64,000 bases of DNA from Shimia sp. CNT1-13L.2 (GCF_024331145.1 NZ_JANDJO010000006.1:124001-188000); one strand, 5' to 3'; positions 1-10,174 are shown, counted from the first letter of the stretch. Program-made: numbers and translations. Notes: a model not told the origin generated them from the letters alone.

Positions 1-260
1 TGCCATTGGTGGCCGACAAGGGCTGGGAGTTGATGGGCGTCGGGGCCTATTTCGCCTACATGCGCCATCCTTTCGAGCTGCCCTCGAATGAACTTGCGCC
101 TGCGCTGGTGAAACAGGCCCATGTCCTGACCCTGCCCGGCACGATGTTCATGCCCGAAACCGATGCCGACGGGGCCCGGCAGTTGCGCATTGCCTTTGCC
201 AATGTCGACCGTTCCGGCATCCGCACGCTGTTTGAGCGGCTGGCCGCCGTAGAATTGTGA
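1..260 (+). CDS. PLP-dependent aminotransferase, class I/II (C-terminal fragment)
   Basis: Only the last 85 or so codons are inside the window; the gene runs in from the left edge, reading in the frame of position 3, and stops at TGA 258-260. The visible part looks like the small-domain end of a fold-type I aminotransferase: a segment HVLTLPGTMF followed by LRIAFANVD, where the Arg would be the residue that binds the substrate carboxylate. The substrate cannot be told from this fragment. The next gene starts 90 bp downstream, so the two are probably separate units. Confidence 0.75.
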   Translation, partial: PLVADKGWELMGVGAYFAYMRHPFELPSNELAPALVKQAHVLTLPGTMFMPETDADGARQLRIAFANVDRSGIRTLFERLAAVEL

Positions 261-349
261 CGATGCGGCGGGCGTCGCCACTTGCTCCTCCTGCCCGCCC
301 GTCGTAGACAACCGCAACTGAAATAGAATGCCGCAAGCAGGGAAAGCTC

Positions 350-2191
350 ATGTCCAAGGGTAACGTGTCAAAGTCGCTGGTCTGGATCCTCATGGCCATG
401 CTCATTTTCGGGCTGGGTGGATTTGGCATCACCAACCTTGGCGGATCGGTCCAGAGCGTCGGGTCTGTCGGCAGCAAGGATCTGGACATCAATGAATATG
501 CCCGCGCCATGCAGGAAGAGCTGCGCGCACTGGAAGCACAGGCCGGACGCCAGATCCCCTTTGCCGAAGCACAGGCAGCCGGATTTGACCGTCTCGTGCT
601 CGGCCGCCTTGTGGTGTCGCGCGCGATGGACGCCGAGACCGAACGGATGGGCGTGTCGATCGGTGATGAACGCCTGCGCAGCGAACTTGTGAACATTTCC
701 GCCTTCAAGCGTCCCGATGGGTCTTTTGATCGCGAAGCCTATAGCTATGCGCTCGACCAGACGGGCCTCAACGAATCCGATTTCGAAGACAGCATCCGCG
801 AAGACAGCGCCCGTGGCCTGCTTCAGGCGGCCATCGTTTCCGGTGTCGCCATGCCGGAAGTCTATGCCACTACGCTTCTGAACTTCCTTGGCGAACAGCG
901 TAACGTCACGCTGGCCCGCATTGAGGAAGGCGACCTCGCCTATCCGGTTGCCGCGCCGAGTGATGCCGATCTGCGCGCCTTCTACGACGCAAACATCGAT
1001 CGCTTCACCCGTCCGGCCACCCGCGACATCACCTATGCTTGGCTGACGCCCGCCATGCTGATCGACAGCGTCGAGATCGACGAAGAGGCGCTGAAGGCGC
1101 TTTACGAAGAACGTGACGCCGAGTTCAACCAGCCCGAGCGCCGCCTTGTGGAACGCCTCGCCTTTGCCGATGAGGCCGCTGCACTGGACGCCTTCAAACG
1201 CCTGAACCTTGGCGAAACCACCTTCGAGGGTCTCGTGGCAGAGCGCGGCCTTGAACTGTCCGACACCGACATGGGCGATGTCTCGGCCGCCGAACTGGGC
1301 GCTGCTGCGGATGCCGTGTTCGCAACCGGCCCAGGCCTGATCGCTGGCCCTGCCCCGTCGAGCCTTGGCCCGGCCCTGTTCCGCGTCAACGGTGTCCTGC
1401 CCGCACGTTCGACCAGCTTTGAAGACGCGCTGCCGCAGCTGCGCGAAGAGCTGGCCGCCGAGCGCGGACGCCGCGTGATCGACGCCCAGATCAACGACAT
1501 CGACGACCTTCTGGCCGCCGGTGCGACACTTGAGGAACTGGCCGCCGAAACCGACATGCAGCTTGGCAACATCGGCTTCCACGCCGACATCTACGGCTCG
1601 ATCGCCGGTTACGAAAGCTTCCGCGCGATTGCGCAAACCGTCACCGAAAGCGACTTCCCGCAGATCGAGAACCTCGAAGACGGCGGCGTGTTCGCCCTGC
1701 GTCTTGACGGTGAAACCCCTGCGGCACCGGCCCCGTTCGACGAGGTCAAGGACGCCGTGGCCGAAGCCTGGAAAACCCAGGCCACCGTTGACCGCCTGCA
1801 AGCCATGGCCGACGGCATGTTGCCCGCACTCAAGGGCGCCGCAGACTGGAGCGCCTTCGCCCTGACGCCCCGCACCGAGGTCGACATCATCCGCAACGGC
1901 TTTGTCGCGGACGTTCCTGCCGATTTCATCCCGCAGGTGTTCGACATGAACAAAGGCGACGTGATTGCGATTGCGCATGACAACAGCCTGCTGATCGTGC
2001 GCCTTGATGCGGTTCAGGCCCCGGACCTGTCCAACCCCGAGGTCATCCAGCTGCGCAACCTGATCCTGCAACAGGCAGCCAGCGGCCTGTCGAACGACGT
2101 GTTCGAAGCCTACGCGCTTGAACTGCAATCGATTCACGAAGTGCAGATCAACCAGCAGGCCGTCAACGCCGTGCACGCGCAATTCCAGTAA
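350..2191 (+). CDS. ppiD: PpiD-like periplasmic peptidyl-prolyl isomerase/chaperone (SurA N-terminal domain)
   Basis: A 613-residue protein with one N-terminal membrane anchor (about residues 8-30, rich in Leu, Ile and Gly), followed by a SurA/PpiD-type N-domain (residues about 35-180) and a long periplasmic region. Family knowledge: PpiD is anchored near the Sec translocon and helps newly exported outer-membrane proteins to fold. The central parvulin domain (about residues 240-360) is poorly conserved by eye, as is usual in PpiD, so isomerase activity is not assured. The start ATG at 350 has GGAAAG just upstream. trpE begins only 21 bp after its stop, so read-through into trpE is likely. Confidence 0.85.
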   Translation: MSKGNVSKSLVWILMAMLIFGLGGFGITNLGGSVQSVGSVGSKDLDINEYARAMQEELRALEAQAGRQIPFAEAQAAGFDRLVLGRLVVSRAMDAETERMGVSIGDERLRSELVNISAFKRPDGSFDREAYSYALDQTGLNESDFEDSIREDSARGLLQAAIVSGVAMPEVYATTLLNFLGEQRNVTLARIEEGDLAYPVAAPSDADLRAFYDANIDRFTRPATRDITYAWLTPAMLIDSVEIDEEALKALYEERDAEFNQPERRLVERLAFADEAAALDAFKRLNLGETTFEGLVAERGLELSDTDMGDVSAAELGAAADAVFATGPGLIAGPAPSSLGPALFRVNGVLPARSTSFEDALPQLREELAAERGRRVIDAQINDIDDLLAAGATLEELAAETDMQLGNIGFHADIYGSIAGYESFRAIAQTVTESDFPQIENLEDGGVFALRLDGETPAAPAPFDEVKDAVAEAWKTQATVDRLQAMADGMLPALKGAADWSAFALTPRTEVDIIRNGFVADVPADFIPQVFDMNKGDVIAIAHDNSLLIVRLDAVQAPDLSNPEVIQLRNLILQQAASGLSNDVFEAYALELQSIHEVQINQQAVNAVHAQFQ

Positions 2192-2212
2192 CTCCGGTTC
2201 AAGAGGCCAAAC

Positions 2213-3724
2213 GTGGAACTGACCCCCTCCTTCGAAGACTTCGCCTCGGCCTATGACAAGGGCCAGAACCAGGTTGTCTACACTCGCCTTGCTGCAGACC
2301 TCGACACGCCCGTGTCGCTGATGCTCAAGCTGACCGGCGCCCAGAAAGACGCCTTCATGCTCGAGTCGGTCACCGGTGGCGAGGTGCGTGGCCGCTATTC
2401 GATCATCGGCATGAAACCCGATCTGATCTGGCAGTGCCACGATGCCGAAGCACGTATCAACCGCAATGCGCGCTTTGACCCCGAAGGGTTTGAGCCGCAG
2501 GGCATGGAGCCGCTAGCCGGCCTGCGCGCCCTGATCGAGGAAAGCCGCATCGACCTTCCCGACGACCTGCCGCAGGCCTCGGCGGGCCTTTTTGGCTACC
2601 TCGGCTATGACATGATCCGGCTGGTCGAACACCTGCCCAACGTCAATCCCGATCCGCTTGGCCTGCCCGATGCCTGCATGATGCGCCCCTCGGTGGTTGC
2701 CGTGCTCGACGGTGTCAAAGGCGAAGTCACCGTGGTCAGCCCGGCATGGATCAGCGACGGCATGTCGGCCAAGGCCGCCTATGCGCAGGCTGCGGAACGT
2801 GTGATGGATGCGGTTCGCGATCTCGAACGTGCCATGCCACAGGCCGCCCGCGATCTTGGCGACGCCCACGAGATTGCCCCGCCGGTCTCGAACTTCACCA
2901 AGGACGGCTACATGCAGGCCGTTGAAAAGGCCAAAGAATACATCCGCGCCGGTGACATCTTCCAGGTTGTCCCCGCCCAGCGTTGGACCCAGGAATTCCG
3001 CCAGCCGCCTTTCGCGCTCTACCGCTCGCTGCGCCGGACCAACCCGTCGCCCTTCATGTTCTATTTCAACTTCGGCGGTTTCCAGGTCGTGGGCGCAAGC
3101 CCCGAGATCCTGGTGCGTGTCTTCGGCGACGAAGTCACCATTCGCCCGATTGCCGGCACCCGTCCGCGCGGCGCGACCCCGGAAGAGGACAAGGCCCTCG
3201 AAGAAGATCTGCTGGCCGACAAAAAGGAACTGGCGGAACACCTGATGCTTCTGGATCTGGGCCGCAACGATACCGGCCGCGTTTCCAAGATCGGCACCGT
3301 GCGCCCGACTGAGAAATTCATCATCGAACGCTATAGCCACGTGATGCACATCGTCTCGAACGTGGTGGGCGAACTGGCAGAAGACAAAGACGCGCTCGAC
3401 GCCTTCTTTGCCGGTATGCCCGCAGGCACGGTGTCCGGCGCGCCCAAGGTGCGGGCGATGGAAATCATCGACGAGCTCGAGCCGGAAAAACGCGGCATTT
3501 ATGGCGGCGGCGTGGGCTATTTCAGCTCGGGCGGCGACATGGACATCTGCATCGCCCTGCGCACCGCGATCGTGAAAGACCAGAAGCTCTATATCCAGGC
3601 TGGCGGTGGCGTCGTCTACGACAGCGACCCCGAAGCCGAGTACATGGAAACCGTGCATAAATCGAACGCGATCCGGCGCGCGGCCGCCGACGCGGCGCGG
3701 TTTACAGGCAACGGCAACTCCTGA
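2213..3724 (+). CDS. trpE: anthranilate synthase component I
   Basis: A 503-residue chorismate-binding enzyme that, with TrpG, makes anthranilate from chorismate and glutamine, the first step of tryptophan synthesis. Visible signatures are the N-terminal tryptophan feedback-site region (FMLESVTGG, about residues 45-53) and the catalytic block PIAGTRPRG with the following EEDLLADKKELAEHLMLLD and DLGRNDTGRV. Length is normal. The start is GTG at 2213, chosen because AAGAGG lies 7 bases upstream and the N-terminus fits the family. trpE is separated from trpG by a minus-strand gene, so the two subunits are not co-transcribed. A double-hairpin element follows the stop. Confidence 0.97.
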   Translation: MELTPSFEDFASAYDKGQNQVVYTRLAADLDTPVSLMLKLTGAQKDAFMLESVTGGEVRGRYSIIGMKPDLIWQCHDAEARINRNARFDPEGFEPQGMEPLAGLRALIEESRIDLPDDLPQASAGLFGYLGYDMIRLVEHLPNVNPDPLGLPDACMMRPSVVAVLDGVKGEVTVVSPAWISDGMSAKAAYAQAAERVMDAVRDLERAMPQAARDLGDAHEIAPPVSNFTKDGYMQAVEKAKEYIRAGDIFQVVPAQRWTQEFRQPPFALYRSLRRTNPSPFMFYFNFGGFQVVGASPEILVRVFGDEVTIRPIAGTRPRGATPEEDKALEEDLLADKKELAEHLMLLDLGRNDTGRVSKIGTVRPTEKFIIERYSHVMHIVSNVVGELAEDKDALDAFFAGMPAGTVSGAPKVRAMEIIDELEPEKRGIYGGGVGYFSSGGDMDICIALRTAIVKDQKLYIQAGGGVVYDSDPEAEYMETVHKSNAIRRAAADAARFTGNGNS

Positions 3725-3731
3725 CGCATCA

Positions 3732-3783
3732 ACATTTTTCTCGAAAAATGTGCAGGGGCAAAATCTTTCAGAAGATTTTGCCC
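3732..3783. terminator. tandem double hairpin between convergent genes
   Basis: Two perfect stem-loops in a row. The first pairs ACATTTTTC (3732-3740) with GAAAAATGT (3743-3751) around a 2-base loop. The second pairs GGGCAAAATCTT (3756-3767) with AAGATTTTGCCC (3772-3783) around TCAG. They lie between trpE (+) and the deacetylase gene (-), so a two-way transcription stop is the simplest reading. Its layout resembles the pair at 39596-39640. Confidence 0.7.
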
Positions 3784-3793
3784 TTTCGCTTTT

Positions 3794-5224
3794 CTACTGG
3801 CCCAATTTCAGAACCGCCGATACCGGCGCCACCGCGACGCTGCTGGCGCGGTCCTGCAAGCCCCAGACCAGAAGCGCGGCAATCGTCTCTTCGCGCACCC
3901 GCCCAAGCATGATAACCCCGCCTTCCTGCCCCGCCTTGAACGCCGCCTGATCAAGGAAGCGGCGAATGACCGAGGCGTTCTGCCCCTTGCCGTCAAAATC
4001 ACGGAACAAGGTTGCTGACGGCACGCCTTCACGACTGGCCAGTTTTTGCGCGGTATTGAGCCCCTTGGGCAGCATCACCAGCCCATGCCCGGACGCCAGA
4101 AGCACATCCGTCACCTGATCCGACACGCTCTTTGATCCCTGAAGACCGTCGCCGCCGCCTTCGAGAACGCCAACCGCCTCGGGCATCGCCGCAAGGTGCG
4201 CGGCCATCGCCACTTCCACATCGGCAGGCGCGGCCGCGGCGGGAATGTCGATCAGCGCCAAAACTTCAAAACCGTTTTCGCGGTAGGTCGTGACCCGTTC
4301 GGAAACGTCCTTGGCAAGAGTGCTGACCGCAAAGCTCAGCGGATAGGGAAAGCTGCTCAGCCCAGCAAGATCAACCGGCGCGCTGCCATCATCAATCAGC
4401 AGGATCGACATCAGCGGCCGCCCCGCCTCGTCGGCAAAGGCCTCGGCGTTCTGGTCGATGGGCTTGATGACGATCTCTTCCACCTCTTCCTCGCCAACCG
4501 TCGGCAGGCGCGAAGAATTGTGCTGCGGGAAACTGTCCTTGAGATCGCCCGCCGGTTTCAGCATCGAGGTCTGTTCCCCGCCCACCTCCGCAACAGGGAC
4601 CTCCGTCTCTTCTGCCTCGGGCGCAGGGCTCGCCTCTTCCGACGGTGCCTCGGGCGCAGGGCTCGCCTCTTCCGACGGTGCCTCGGGAGCAACAGGCTCA
4701 ACCGCGGGCGGTGTCTCAAAAGCACTGCCCACAAGCGGCACTTCGGGCGCAACCGGCTGTTCGGGATTTGTCGTGATCGACAGTTCGGCCTCTTCCGCCG
4801 CCTCCGGATCAATCTCCGGCGCTTCCGGCGCGCTCAGCTCCGGTGCATCGGCAGGGGCTGGTGCCACGGGCGTGCCCGCATCCACCGAAACACCGCTTTC
4901 CTCTGCCGCCGCCGGGGCCTGCAGATCGGCTTCCGGCTCGGCAACATCCGGCTTGGGCGCGGACGCGGTATCAGCGAGCGGCGACGCGTCGTCCTCTTTC
5001 GGTGCATCCACCGGCGCACTGACATTCTCTTCCACCGCCTGATCGGCCTGGCTCGGGGTGTCGACGCCACCGCCATTTTCGTCACGCGATCCAGAGGTTG
5101 CATCCACCGCCGTTGTCTGCGGCACCACAGTCGCGGGAAGTGGCGCAAGCAATGACCCGACGCCGGCGACAACCAGAACGGCCATCAGCCCCCAGAAAAC
5201 ACCCGAAAGTAACCCTCGCAACAT
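3794..5224 (-). CDS. divergent polysaccharide deacetylase family protein (YibQ/DUF610-like)
   Basis: A 476-residue predicted envelope protein. I place the start at ATG 5224, with an AGGGGGC ribosome-binding site and a good signal anchor (LLSGVFWGLMAVLVVAGVGSLLA) right after it; an upstream reading would add 71 residues with no likely role. Residues about 30-230 are a low-complexity Pro/Ala/Glu linker containing an exact 11-residue repeat. The C-terminal part (from about residue 265, LMSILLIDDGS) matches the divergent deacetylase fold: the Asp-Asp pair of the first motif is present, but the usual metal-binding histidines are not apparent, so catalysis is uncertain. It sits opposite in strand to the trp genes on both sides. 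Confidence 0.8.
   Translation of the reverse strand: MLRGLLSGVFWGLMAVLVVAGVGSLLAPLPATVVPQTTAVDATSGSRDENGGGVDTPSQADQAVEENVSAPVDAPKEDDASPLADTASAPKPDVAEPEADLQAPAAAEESGVSVDAGTPVAPAPADAPELSAPEAPEIDPEAAEEAELSITTNPEQPVAPEVPLVGSAFETPPAVEPVAPEAPSEEASPAPEAPSEEASPAPEAEETEVPVAEVGGEQTSMLKPAGDLKDSFPQHNSSRLPTVGEEEVEEIVIKPIDQNAEAFADEAGRPLMSILLIDDGSAPVDLAGLSSFPYPLSFAVSTLAKDVSERVTTYRENGFEVLALIDIPAAAAPADVEVAMAAHLAAMPEAVGVLEGGGDGLQGSKSVSDQVTDVLLASGHGLVMLPKGLNTAQKLASREGVPSATLFRDFDGKGQNASVIRRFLDQAAFKAGQEGGVIMLGRVREETIAALLVWGLQDRASSVAVAPVSAVLKLGQ
4614..4687 (-). repeat. 33-bp tandem repeat inside the deacetylase gene linker
   Basis: A 33-bp unit is present twice without a mismatch (4614-4646 and 4647-4679), followed by the first 8 bases of a third copy. 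It encodes the 11-residue unit APEAPSEEASP, read on the minus strand. Unit length is a multiple of three, so copy-number changes would keep the frame. Confidence 0.85.
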
Positions 5225-5417
5225 CTGCTTGCCCCCTAGTCCTTGCTTTTTCGCGCCATCGGGTTGCGATCTTCCGGATTTGCCCCGGAATAGCCGCCTC
5301 AAGGGGCCGATACTGCCTGCGCCCCCTTGACCCTCTGCGCCAAGCCTGAGCATGTATACCGCGACCAGCCCCGGGGTCTCTACCCCGTTTCGCAACTTTG
5401 GACGAAGAAACACGAAT

Positions 5418-5999
5418 ATGCTGCTTCTGATCGACAACTACGACAGCTTTACCTACAACCTCGTGCATTATCTGGGCGAGTTGGGGGCCGACGTGCAGGT
5501 GCACCGCAACGACGCCATCACCGTTCAGGACGCGATGGGCATGAACCCGGCAGGCATTCTCTTGTCGCCCGGTCCCTGCGATCCCGATCAGGCCGGCATC
5601 TGCCTTGCCCTGACCGAAGCCGCCGCCGAAACCAAGACCCCGCTGATGGGGGTCTGCCTTGGCCACCAGACCATCGGCCAGGCCTTTGGCGGCAACGTCG
5701 TGCGCTGCCACGAGATCGTGCACGGCAAGATGGGCACCATGCACCATACCAACAAGGGCGTGTTCAAAGGCCTGCCAACCCCGTTTGAGGCCACCCGCTA
5801 TCATTCGCTCGTCGTGGATCGCGAGACTTTCCCGGACTGTCTCGAGATCACCGCCGAACTCGAAGATGGCACCATCATGGGGCTGCAACACCGCGAACTG
5901 CCCATCCAGGGCGTTCAGTTCCACCCCGAATCCATTGCCTCGGAACACGGCCACGCAATGCTCCAGAACTTTATCGACATGATGAAGGTGCCGGCATGA
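5418..5999 (+). CDS. trpG: anthranilate synthase component II (glutamine amidotransferase)
   Basis: A 193-residue class I glutamine amidotransferase that supplies ammonia to TrpE. It begins [13 protein letters not shown], contains the oxyanion segment LLSPGPC, the nucleophile in GVCLGHQ (Cys80), and the C-terminal His/Glu pair in FHPES. I chose ATG 5418 rather than an upstream in-frame ATG at 5352 because the family starts here. Its stop overlaps the trpD start (ATGA), which implies translational coupling. It opens the trpG-trpD-ung-trpC-moaC-moeA run. Confidence 0.97.
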   Translation: MLLLIDNYDSFTYNLVHYLGELGADVQVHRNDAITVQDAMGMNPAGILLSPGPCDPDQAGICLALTEAAAETKTPLMGVCLGHQTIGQAFGGNVVRCHEIVHGKMGTMHHTNKGVFKGLPTPFEATRYHSLVVDRETFPDCLEITAELEDGTIMGLQHRELPIQGVQFHPESIASEHGHAMLQNFIDMMKVPA

Positions 6000-7015
6000 G
6001 CGACGCGATCAAACCCCTGATCGGCGCTGCCGCCGACCGCCCCCTGACCCGCGAAGAGGCCGAGGCCGCCTTCCAGATTCTGTTTGACGGCGAAGCCACG
6101 CCAAGCCAGATCGGCGGTCTGCTGATGGCCCTGCGCACACGCGGCGAAACCGTGGATGAATACGCCGCGGCCGCCGCCGTGATGCGGGCCAAGTGCAACG
6201 CCGTCAAAGCCCCCGAAGGGGCCATGGACATCGTCGGCACCGGCGGCGATGGCAAACACACGCTGAACATCTCGACCGCCACCGCCTTTGTCACGGCTGG
6301 CGCAGGGGTCACCGTCGCCAAACACGGCAACAGGAACCTCAGCTCGAAATCCGGCACTGCGGACGTGCAATCGCAGATGGGCATCAACGTCATGGTTGGC
6401 CCCGACGTGGTGGAAAAGGCGCTGGCAGAATGCGGCATCGCCTTCATGATGGCGCCGATGCACCACCCGGCGATTGCCCACGTAATGCCGACCCGTCAGG
6501 AACTTGGTACCCGGACCATCTTCAACATCCTGGGCCCGCTGACCAACCCCGCCGGCGTGAAACGCCAGTTGACCGGTGCGTTTACCCGCGACCTGATCCG
6601 CCCGATGGCGGAAACCCTTGGTCGTCTGGGCAGCGAACGCGCGTGGCTGGTGCACGGATCGGACGGCACCGATGAGCTCACCATCACCGGCGTCAGCTGG
6701 GTCTCGGCGCTTGAGGCGGACGGCAGCGTAAAGGATGTCGAACTGCATCCCGAAGACGCAGGCCTGCCGGTTCACCCCTTCGAGGCCATCGTTGGCGGCA
6801 CGCCCGAAGACAACGCCAATGCCTTCCGCGCCCTTCTGAATGGCGAGGTCAGCGCCTACCGCGATGCGGTTCTGCTGAATTCGGCGGCGGCTCTGGTTGT
6901 GGCCGACGCGGCCAGCGATCTGCGCGACGGCGTTGAAAAAGCCCGCGACAGCATCGACAGCGGCAAGGCCCGCGACAAGGTCGAGGCGCTGGCACGGATC
7001 ACCTCGGCAGCGTGA
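5996..7015 (+). CDS. trpD: anthranilate phosphoribosyltransferase
   Basis: A 339-residue enzyme that joins anthranilate to PRPP in tryptophan synthesis. The phosphate-binding signature [15 protein letters not shown] (about residues 78-92) and the anthranilate-site segment [16 protein letters not shown] are intact. Length matches the family. Its 5' end overlaps trpG by 4 bp and its 3' end overlaps ung by 4 bp (GTGA), so it lies in a fully coupled operon. Confidence 0.97.
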   Translation: MSDAIKPLIGAAADRPLTREEAEAAFQILFDGEATPSQIGGLLMALRTRGETVDEYAAAAAVMRAKCNAVKAPEGAMDIVGTGGDGKHTLNISTATAFVTAGAGVTVAKHGNRNLSSKSGTADVQSQMGINVMVGPDVVEKALAECGIAFMMAPMHHPAIAHVMPTRQELGTRTIFNILGPLTNPAGVKRQLTGAFTRDLIRPMAETLGRLGSERAWLVHGSDGTDELTITGVSWVSALEADGSVKDVELHPEDAGLPVHPFEAIVGGTPEDNANAFRALLNGEVSAYRDAVLLNSAAALVVADAASDLRDGVEKARDSIDSGKARDKVEALARITSAA

Positions 7016-7716
7016 CAACTGACCTGCAAGACACCAGCCGGGGCGCAACGCGTCCCGGTATGATCCCGCCCGCGAAATGGGCCCACCTGCCCTTTTTCAC
7101 AACGGATTTCCCGACCATCGCCTCGGCCCTCGCTGCCGAACCACGCGTGATCCTGCCGCCCGAGCATCAACGCTTTGCAGCCCTCGATGCCTGCGCGCCA
7201 GACGAGGTGCAGGTCGTGATCCTCGGGCAAGACCCCTACCCGACCCCCGGCCACGCGCACGGGCTGTCCTTCTCGGTCGAACCAGACGTGCGCCCGCTGC
7301 CGCGGTCCCTTAACAATATCTACAAGGAAATGGTCGAAGACCTTGGCGCTGCGCCCATGAACGGCGATCTCCGCGCCTGGGCAAAACAGGGTGTTCTGCT
7401 TTTAAACACCGTCCTCAGCGTCCCGTCGGGCGAGGCCAACGGACATGCCAAACTTGGCTGGCAGCGCCTTGCCGAACAGGTGCTGCACGAGGTCAGCCAA
7501 CAGCCAACCGCCTTTGTGCTCTGGGGCAAACAGGCACAGGCCCTTGCACGCCACATTTCATCGCCTAAAAATGGCGCCAACCATCTGCTGATCGAATCCG
7601 CGCATCCGTCGCCGCTCTCGGCCCGTCGCGGTTTCTTCGGCTCGCGCCCGTTTTCACGGATCAACACCTGGCTCGCCGCCCAAGGCCGGCCCGAAATAAA
7701 CTGGACCAACGCATGA
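7012..7716 (+). CDS. ung: uracil-DNA glycosylase (family 1 type)
   Basis: A 234-residue base-excision repair enzyme that removes uracil from DNA. The water-activating motif reads GQDPYP (Asp74) where most family 1 enzymes have GQDPYH, and the rest of the block ([12 protein letters not shown]) is typical. The block [22 protein letters not shown] and the DNA-intercalating loop [18 protein letters not shown] are also typical. The start is GTG at 7012, overlapping the trpD stop by 4 bp; its own stop overlaps the trpC ATG at 7713. A DNA repair gene coupled on both sides to tryptophan genes is unusual and is listed under findings. Confidence 0.93.
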   Translation: MTTDLQDTSRGATRPGMIPPAKWAHLPFFTTDFPTIASALAAEPRVILPPEHQRFAALDACAPDEVQVVILGQDPYPTPGHAHGLSFSVEPDVRPLPRSLNNIYKEMVEDLGAAPMNGDLRAWAKQGVLLLNTVLSVPSGEANGHAKLGWQRLAEQVLHEVSQQPTAFVLWGKQAQALARHISSPKNGANHLLIESAHPSPLSARRGFFGSRPFSRINTWLAAQGRPEINWTNA

Positions 7717-8525
7717 CCGCCACCGTTCTCGACAAGATCAAGGCCTACAAACTCGAAGAGGTTGCCGCCGACAAGGCTGCCAAACCGCTTGCCGAGGTCG
7801 AGGCCGAAGCCCGCGACGCCTCGCCCACTCGTGGCTTTGCCGAGGCCCTGCGCCTTGCGACCCGCGAAGGCTATGGTCTGATTTCCGAGGTCAAGAAAGC
7901 CTCGCCCTCCAAGGGCCTGATCCGCGAAGATTTCAACCCGCCGGTGCTGGCCAAGGCCTATGAGGACGGTGGCGCGACCTGCCTTTCGGTTTTGACCGAC
8001 ACCCCCTCGTTTCAGGGCGCAAAGGAGTTTTTAGTCGAGGCCCGCGCCGCCACCAACCTGCCCGCGCTGCGCAAGGACTTCATGTATGACACCTATCAGG
8101 TGGCCGAGTCCCGCGCGCTCAACGCCGACTGTATCCTGATCATCATGGCCTCGGTTTCGGATGCCCAAGCGCAGGAACTCGAAGATGCGGCCTTCGGCTG
8201 GGGCATGGACGTGCTGATCGAAGTCCACGACGCCGAGGAACTCGAGCGCGCCACCCTGCTGAAATCCCCGCTGATCGGCATCAACAACCGAAACCTCAAG
8301 ACCTTCGAGACCACCCTCGACACCACCCGCCAGCTGTCGAAACTGGTGCCGGCTGACCGTATGCTGGTGTCGGAAAGCGGCCTCAACACCGCGCAAGATC
8401 TGGCCGACATGGCCCGCTACGGCGCGCGCTGCTTCCTGATCGGCGAAAGCCTGATGCGCAAGGAGGACGTCACCGCCGCCACCCGCGAGTTGCTGGCAAA
8501 TCCCCTGCGTTCGGGGGGGCTCTGA
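7713..8525 (+). CDS. trpC: indole-3-glycerol-phosphate synthase
   Basis: A 270-residue TIM-barrel enzyme that closes the indole ring of CdRP. Key segments are [12 protein letters not shown] (strand 1 with the catalytic Lys), the DFNPP that follows, [12 protein letters not shown], and [11 protein letters not shown]. Length is normal. ATG 7713 overlaps the ung stop by 4 bp and the stop at 8525 abuts the moaC ATG with no gap. There is no fused PRAI (TrpF) domain. Confidence 0.97.
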   Translation: MTATVLDKIKAYKLEEVAADKAAKPLAEVEAEARDASPTRGFAEALRLATREGYGLISEVKKASPSKGLIREDFNPPVLAKAYEDGGATCLSVLTDTPSFQGAKEFLVEARAATNLPALRKDFMYDTYQVAESRALNADCILIIMASVSDAQAQELEDAAFGWGMDVLIEVHDAEELERATLLKSPLIGINNRNLKTFETTLDTTRQLSKLVPADRMLVSESGLNTAQDLADMARYGARCFLIGESLMRKEDVTAATRELLANPLRSGGL

Positions 8526-9002
8526 ATGTCCGGCCTCACCCATTTTGACGGCAAGGGCGATGCCCATATGGTCGATGTCTCCGACAAGGACGTGACCTCG
8601 CGCATCGCCACCGCAGAGGGCTGGGTCAAAATGGCCCGGGAAACCTACGAGATCATCCGCGACAACCGCGCCAAGAAGGGCGATGTGCTGGGCGTGGCCC
8701 GCCTTGCCGGGATTATGGGCGCGAAACAGTGCTCGACCCTCATCCCGCTGTGTCACCCGCTGCCCATCACCAAGGTGTCGGTCGAACTCACCCCCGATGA
8801 AACCCTGCCCGGCGTCCGCATCGAAGCCACCGTGAAAACCACCGGCCAGACCGGCGTCGAAATGGAGGCCCTCACCGCCGTGAACGTCGCCGCCCTCACC
8901 GTCTATGACATGTCCAAAGCCGTCGACAAGGCCATGGAAATCGGCGGCATCCGCGTGATCCTGAAAGACGGCGGCAAATCCGGACGGTACGAAGCAAAAT
9001 GA
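8526..9002 (+). CDS. moaC: cyclic pyranopterin monophosphate synthase
   Basis: A 158-residue molybdenum-cofactor enzyme that converts 3',8-cyclo-GTP to cPMP after MoaA. The segments [29 protein letters not shown] (active-site His) and YDMSKAVDK (catalytic Asp and Lys) are present. The start directly follows the trpC TGA and the stop overlaps the moeA ATG. moaA is not in this window. Confidence 0.96.
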   Translation: MSGLTHFDGKGDAHMVDVSDKDVTSRIATAEGWVKMARETYEIIRDNRAKKGDVLGVARLAGIMGAKQCSTLIPLCHPLPITKVSVELTPDETLPGVRIEATVKTTGQTGVEMEALTAVNVAALTVYDMSKAVDKAMEIGGIRVILKDGGKSGRYEAK

Positions 9003-10174
9003 TCTCCGTCTCCGAGGCCCTCGACCACCTCTTCGCCCTTGCCGGTCCGCTGGACACCGAAACCGTGCCCCTCTCGCAGGCCAATGGCCGCGTGCTTGCC
9101 GCCCCCGTTCAGGCCCGTCGCGACCAGCCGCCTTTTGCGGGATCGGCGATGGATGGTTATGCGGTCATCGGTGATGAGGTGCAGCCCGGTGCTACCTTCA
9201 CCGTGATTGGCGAAGCGGCCGCAGGCCACGGTTTCGACGGCGAGGTCGCCAAGGGCCAGGCCGTGCGCATTTTCACCGGTGCCCCGGTGCCACAAGGCGC
9301 ATCACGCGTTGTCATTCAGGAAGACGTGATCCGCGACGGCGACACCATTACCCTGCGAGACAATCTTGATCAGGGCACCCACATCCGCCCCAAGGGCGCG
9401 GATTTCGCCGACGGCAGCGACGTGACCGCGCCCCGCCTGCTTGGCCCCTCCGACATCGCGCTTCTGGCCGCGATGAACATTGCCGAAGTGCCCGTCACCC
9501 GCCGCCCGCGCGTTGCGATCCTGTCCACTGGCGACGAACTTGTGATGCCCGGTGAAAACCCCGGCCCCGACCAGATCATTGCCTCCAACAGCTTTGGCCT
9601 TCAGGCCATGTTGCGCGATCTTGGTGCCGAAGCCCGCCTTCTGCCCATCGCCCGTGACACCCGCGCCTCTCTGGAAACCGCCTTTTCGCTGGCCGATGAC
9701 GCCGATCTCCTGATCACCATCGGCGGCGCTTCGGTGGGCGACCACGATCTTGTTGGCGAAGTGGCCGTCGATCTTGGCATGGAGCGCAGCTTCTACAAGA
9801 TCGCCATGCGCCCCGGCAAACCGCTGATGGCCGGTCGCCTTGCGTCGGGCGCGATGATGATCGGCCTTCCGGGCAATCCGGTGTCCGCCATGGTCTGCGG
9901 TCACGTCTTTGTCACGCCGGTGATCCGCGCCATGCTGGGCCTTGGCCAAGCGGCCGTTCAGGAACGCCACGCGACACTGGCCGCGCCGCTTACGCCCAAT
10001 GGCCCGCGCCAACACTATATGCGCGCCCGCATCGAAGACGGGCAGATCACCGCCTTCGACAATCAGGACAGCTCGCTCCTGACCGTTCTGGCCGCGGCCA
10101 ATGCCCTCCTGATCCGTCCGCCCTCTGACGGCGCGCGCGAGGCAGGCGAAACCATGGCCTACCTGCCGATCTGA
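8999..10174 (+). CDS. moeA: molybdopterin molybdotransferase
   Basis: A 391-residue protein that inserts molybdate into adenylated molybdopterin. Typical parts are [11 protein letters not shown] (about residues 45-55), the FTGAPVP segment, the MoCF-binding domain STGDEL, the GGASVGDHD loop and PGKPLMAG, then [11 protein letters not shown], and a C-terminal domain IV. It overlaps moaC by 4 bp. A rho-independent terminator follows at 10194, ending the trpG-moeA operon before lexA. Confidence 0.96.
   Translation: MISVSEALDHLFALAGPLDTETVPLSQANGRVLAAPVQARRDQPPFAGSAMDGYAVIGDEVQPGATFTVIGEAAAGHGFDGEVAKGQAVRIFTGAPVPQGASRVVIQEDVIRDGDTITLRDNLDQGTHIRPKGADFADGSDVTAPRLLGPSDIALLAAMNIAEVPVTRRPRVAILSTGDELVMPGENPGPDQIIASNSFGLQAMLRDLGAEARLLPIARDTRASLETAFSLADDADLLITIGGASVGDHDLVGEVAVDLGMERSFYKIAMRPGKPLMAGRLASGAMMIGLPGNPVSAMVCGHVFVTPVIRAMLGLGQAAVQERHATLAAPLTPNGPRQHYMRARIEDGQITAFDNQDSSLLTVLAAANALLIRPPSDGAREAGETMAYLPI

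Noticed and set aside
368-2440. A 690-codon open frame on the minus strand opposite ppiD/trpE
   Set aside because: High third-position GC leaves long antisense frames in this genome; the plus strand carries recognised proteins and the antisense product matches no family.
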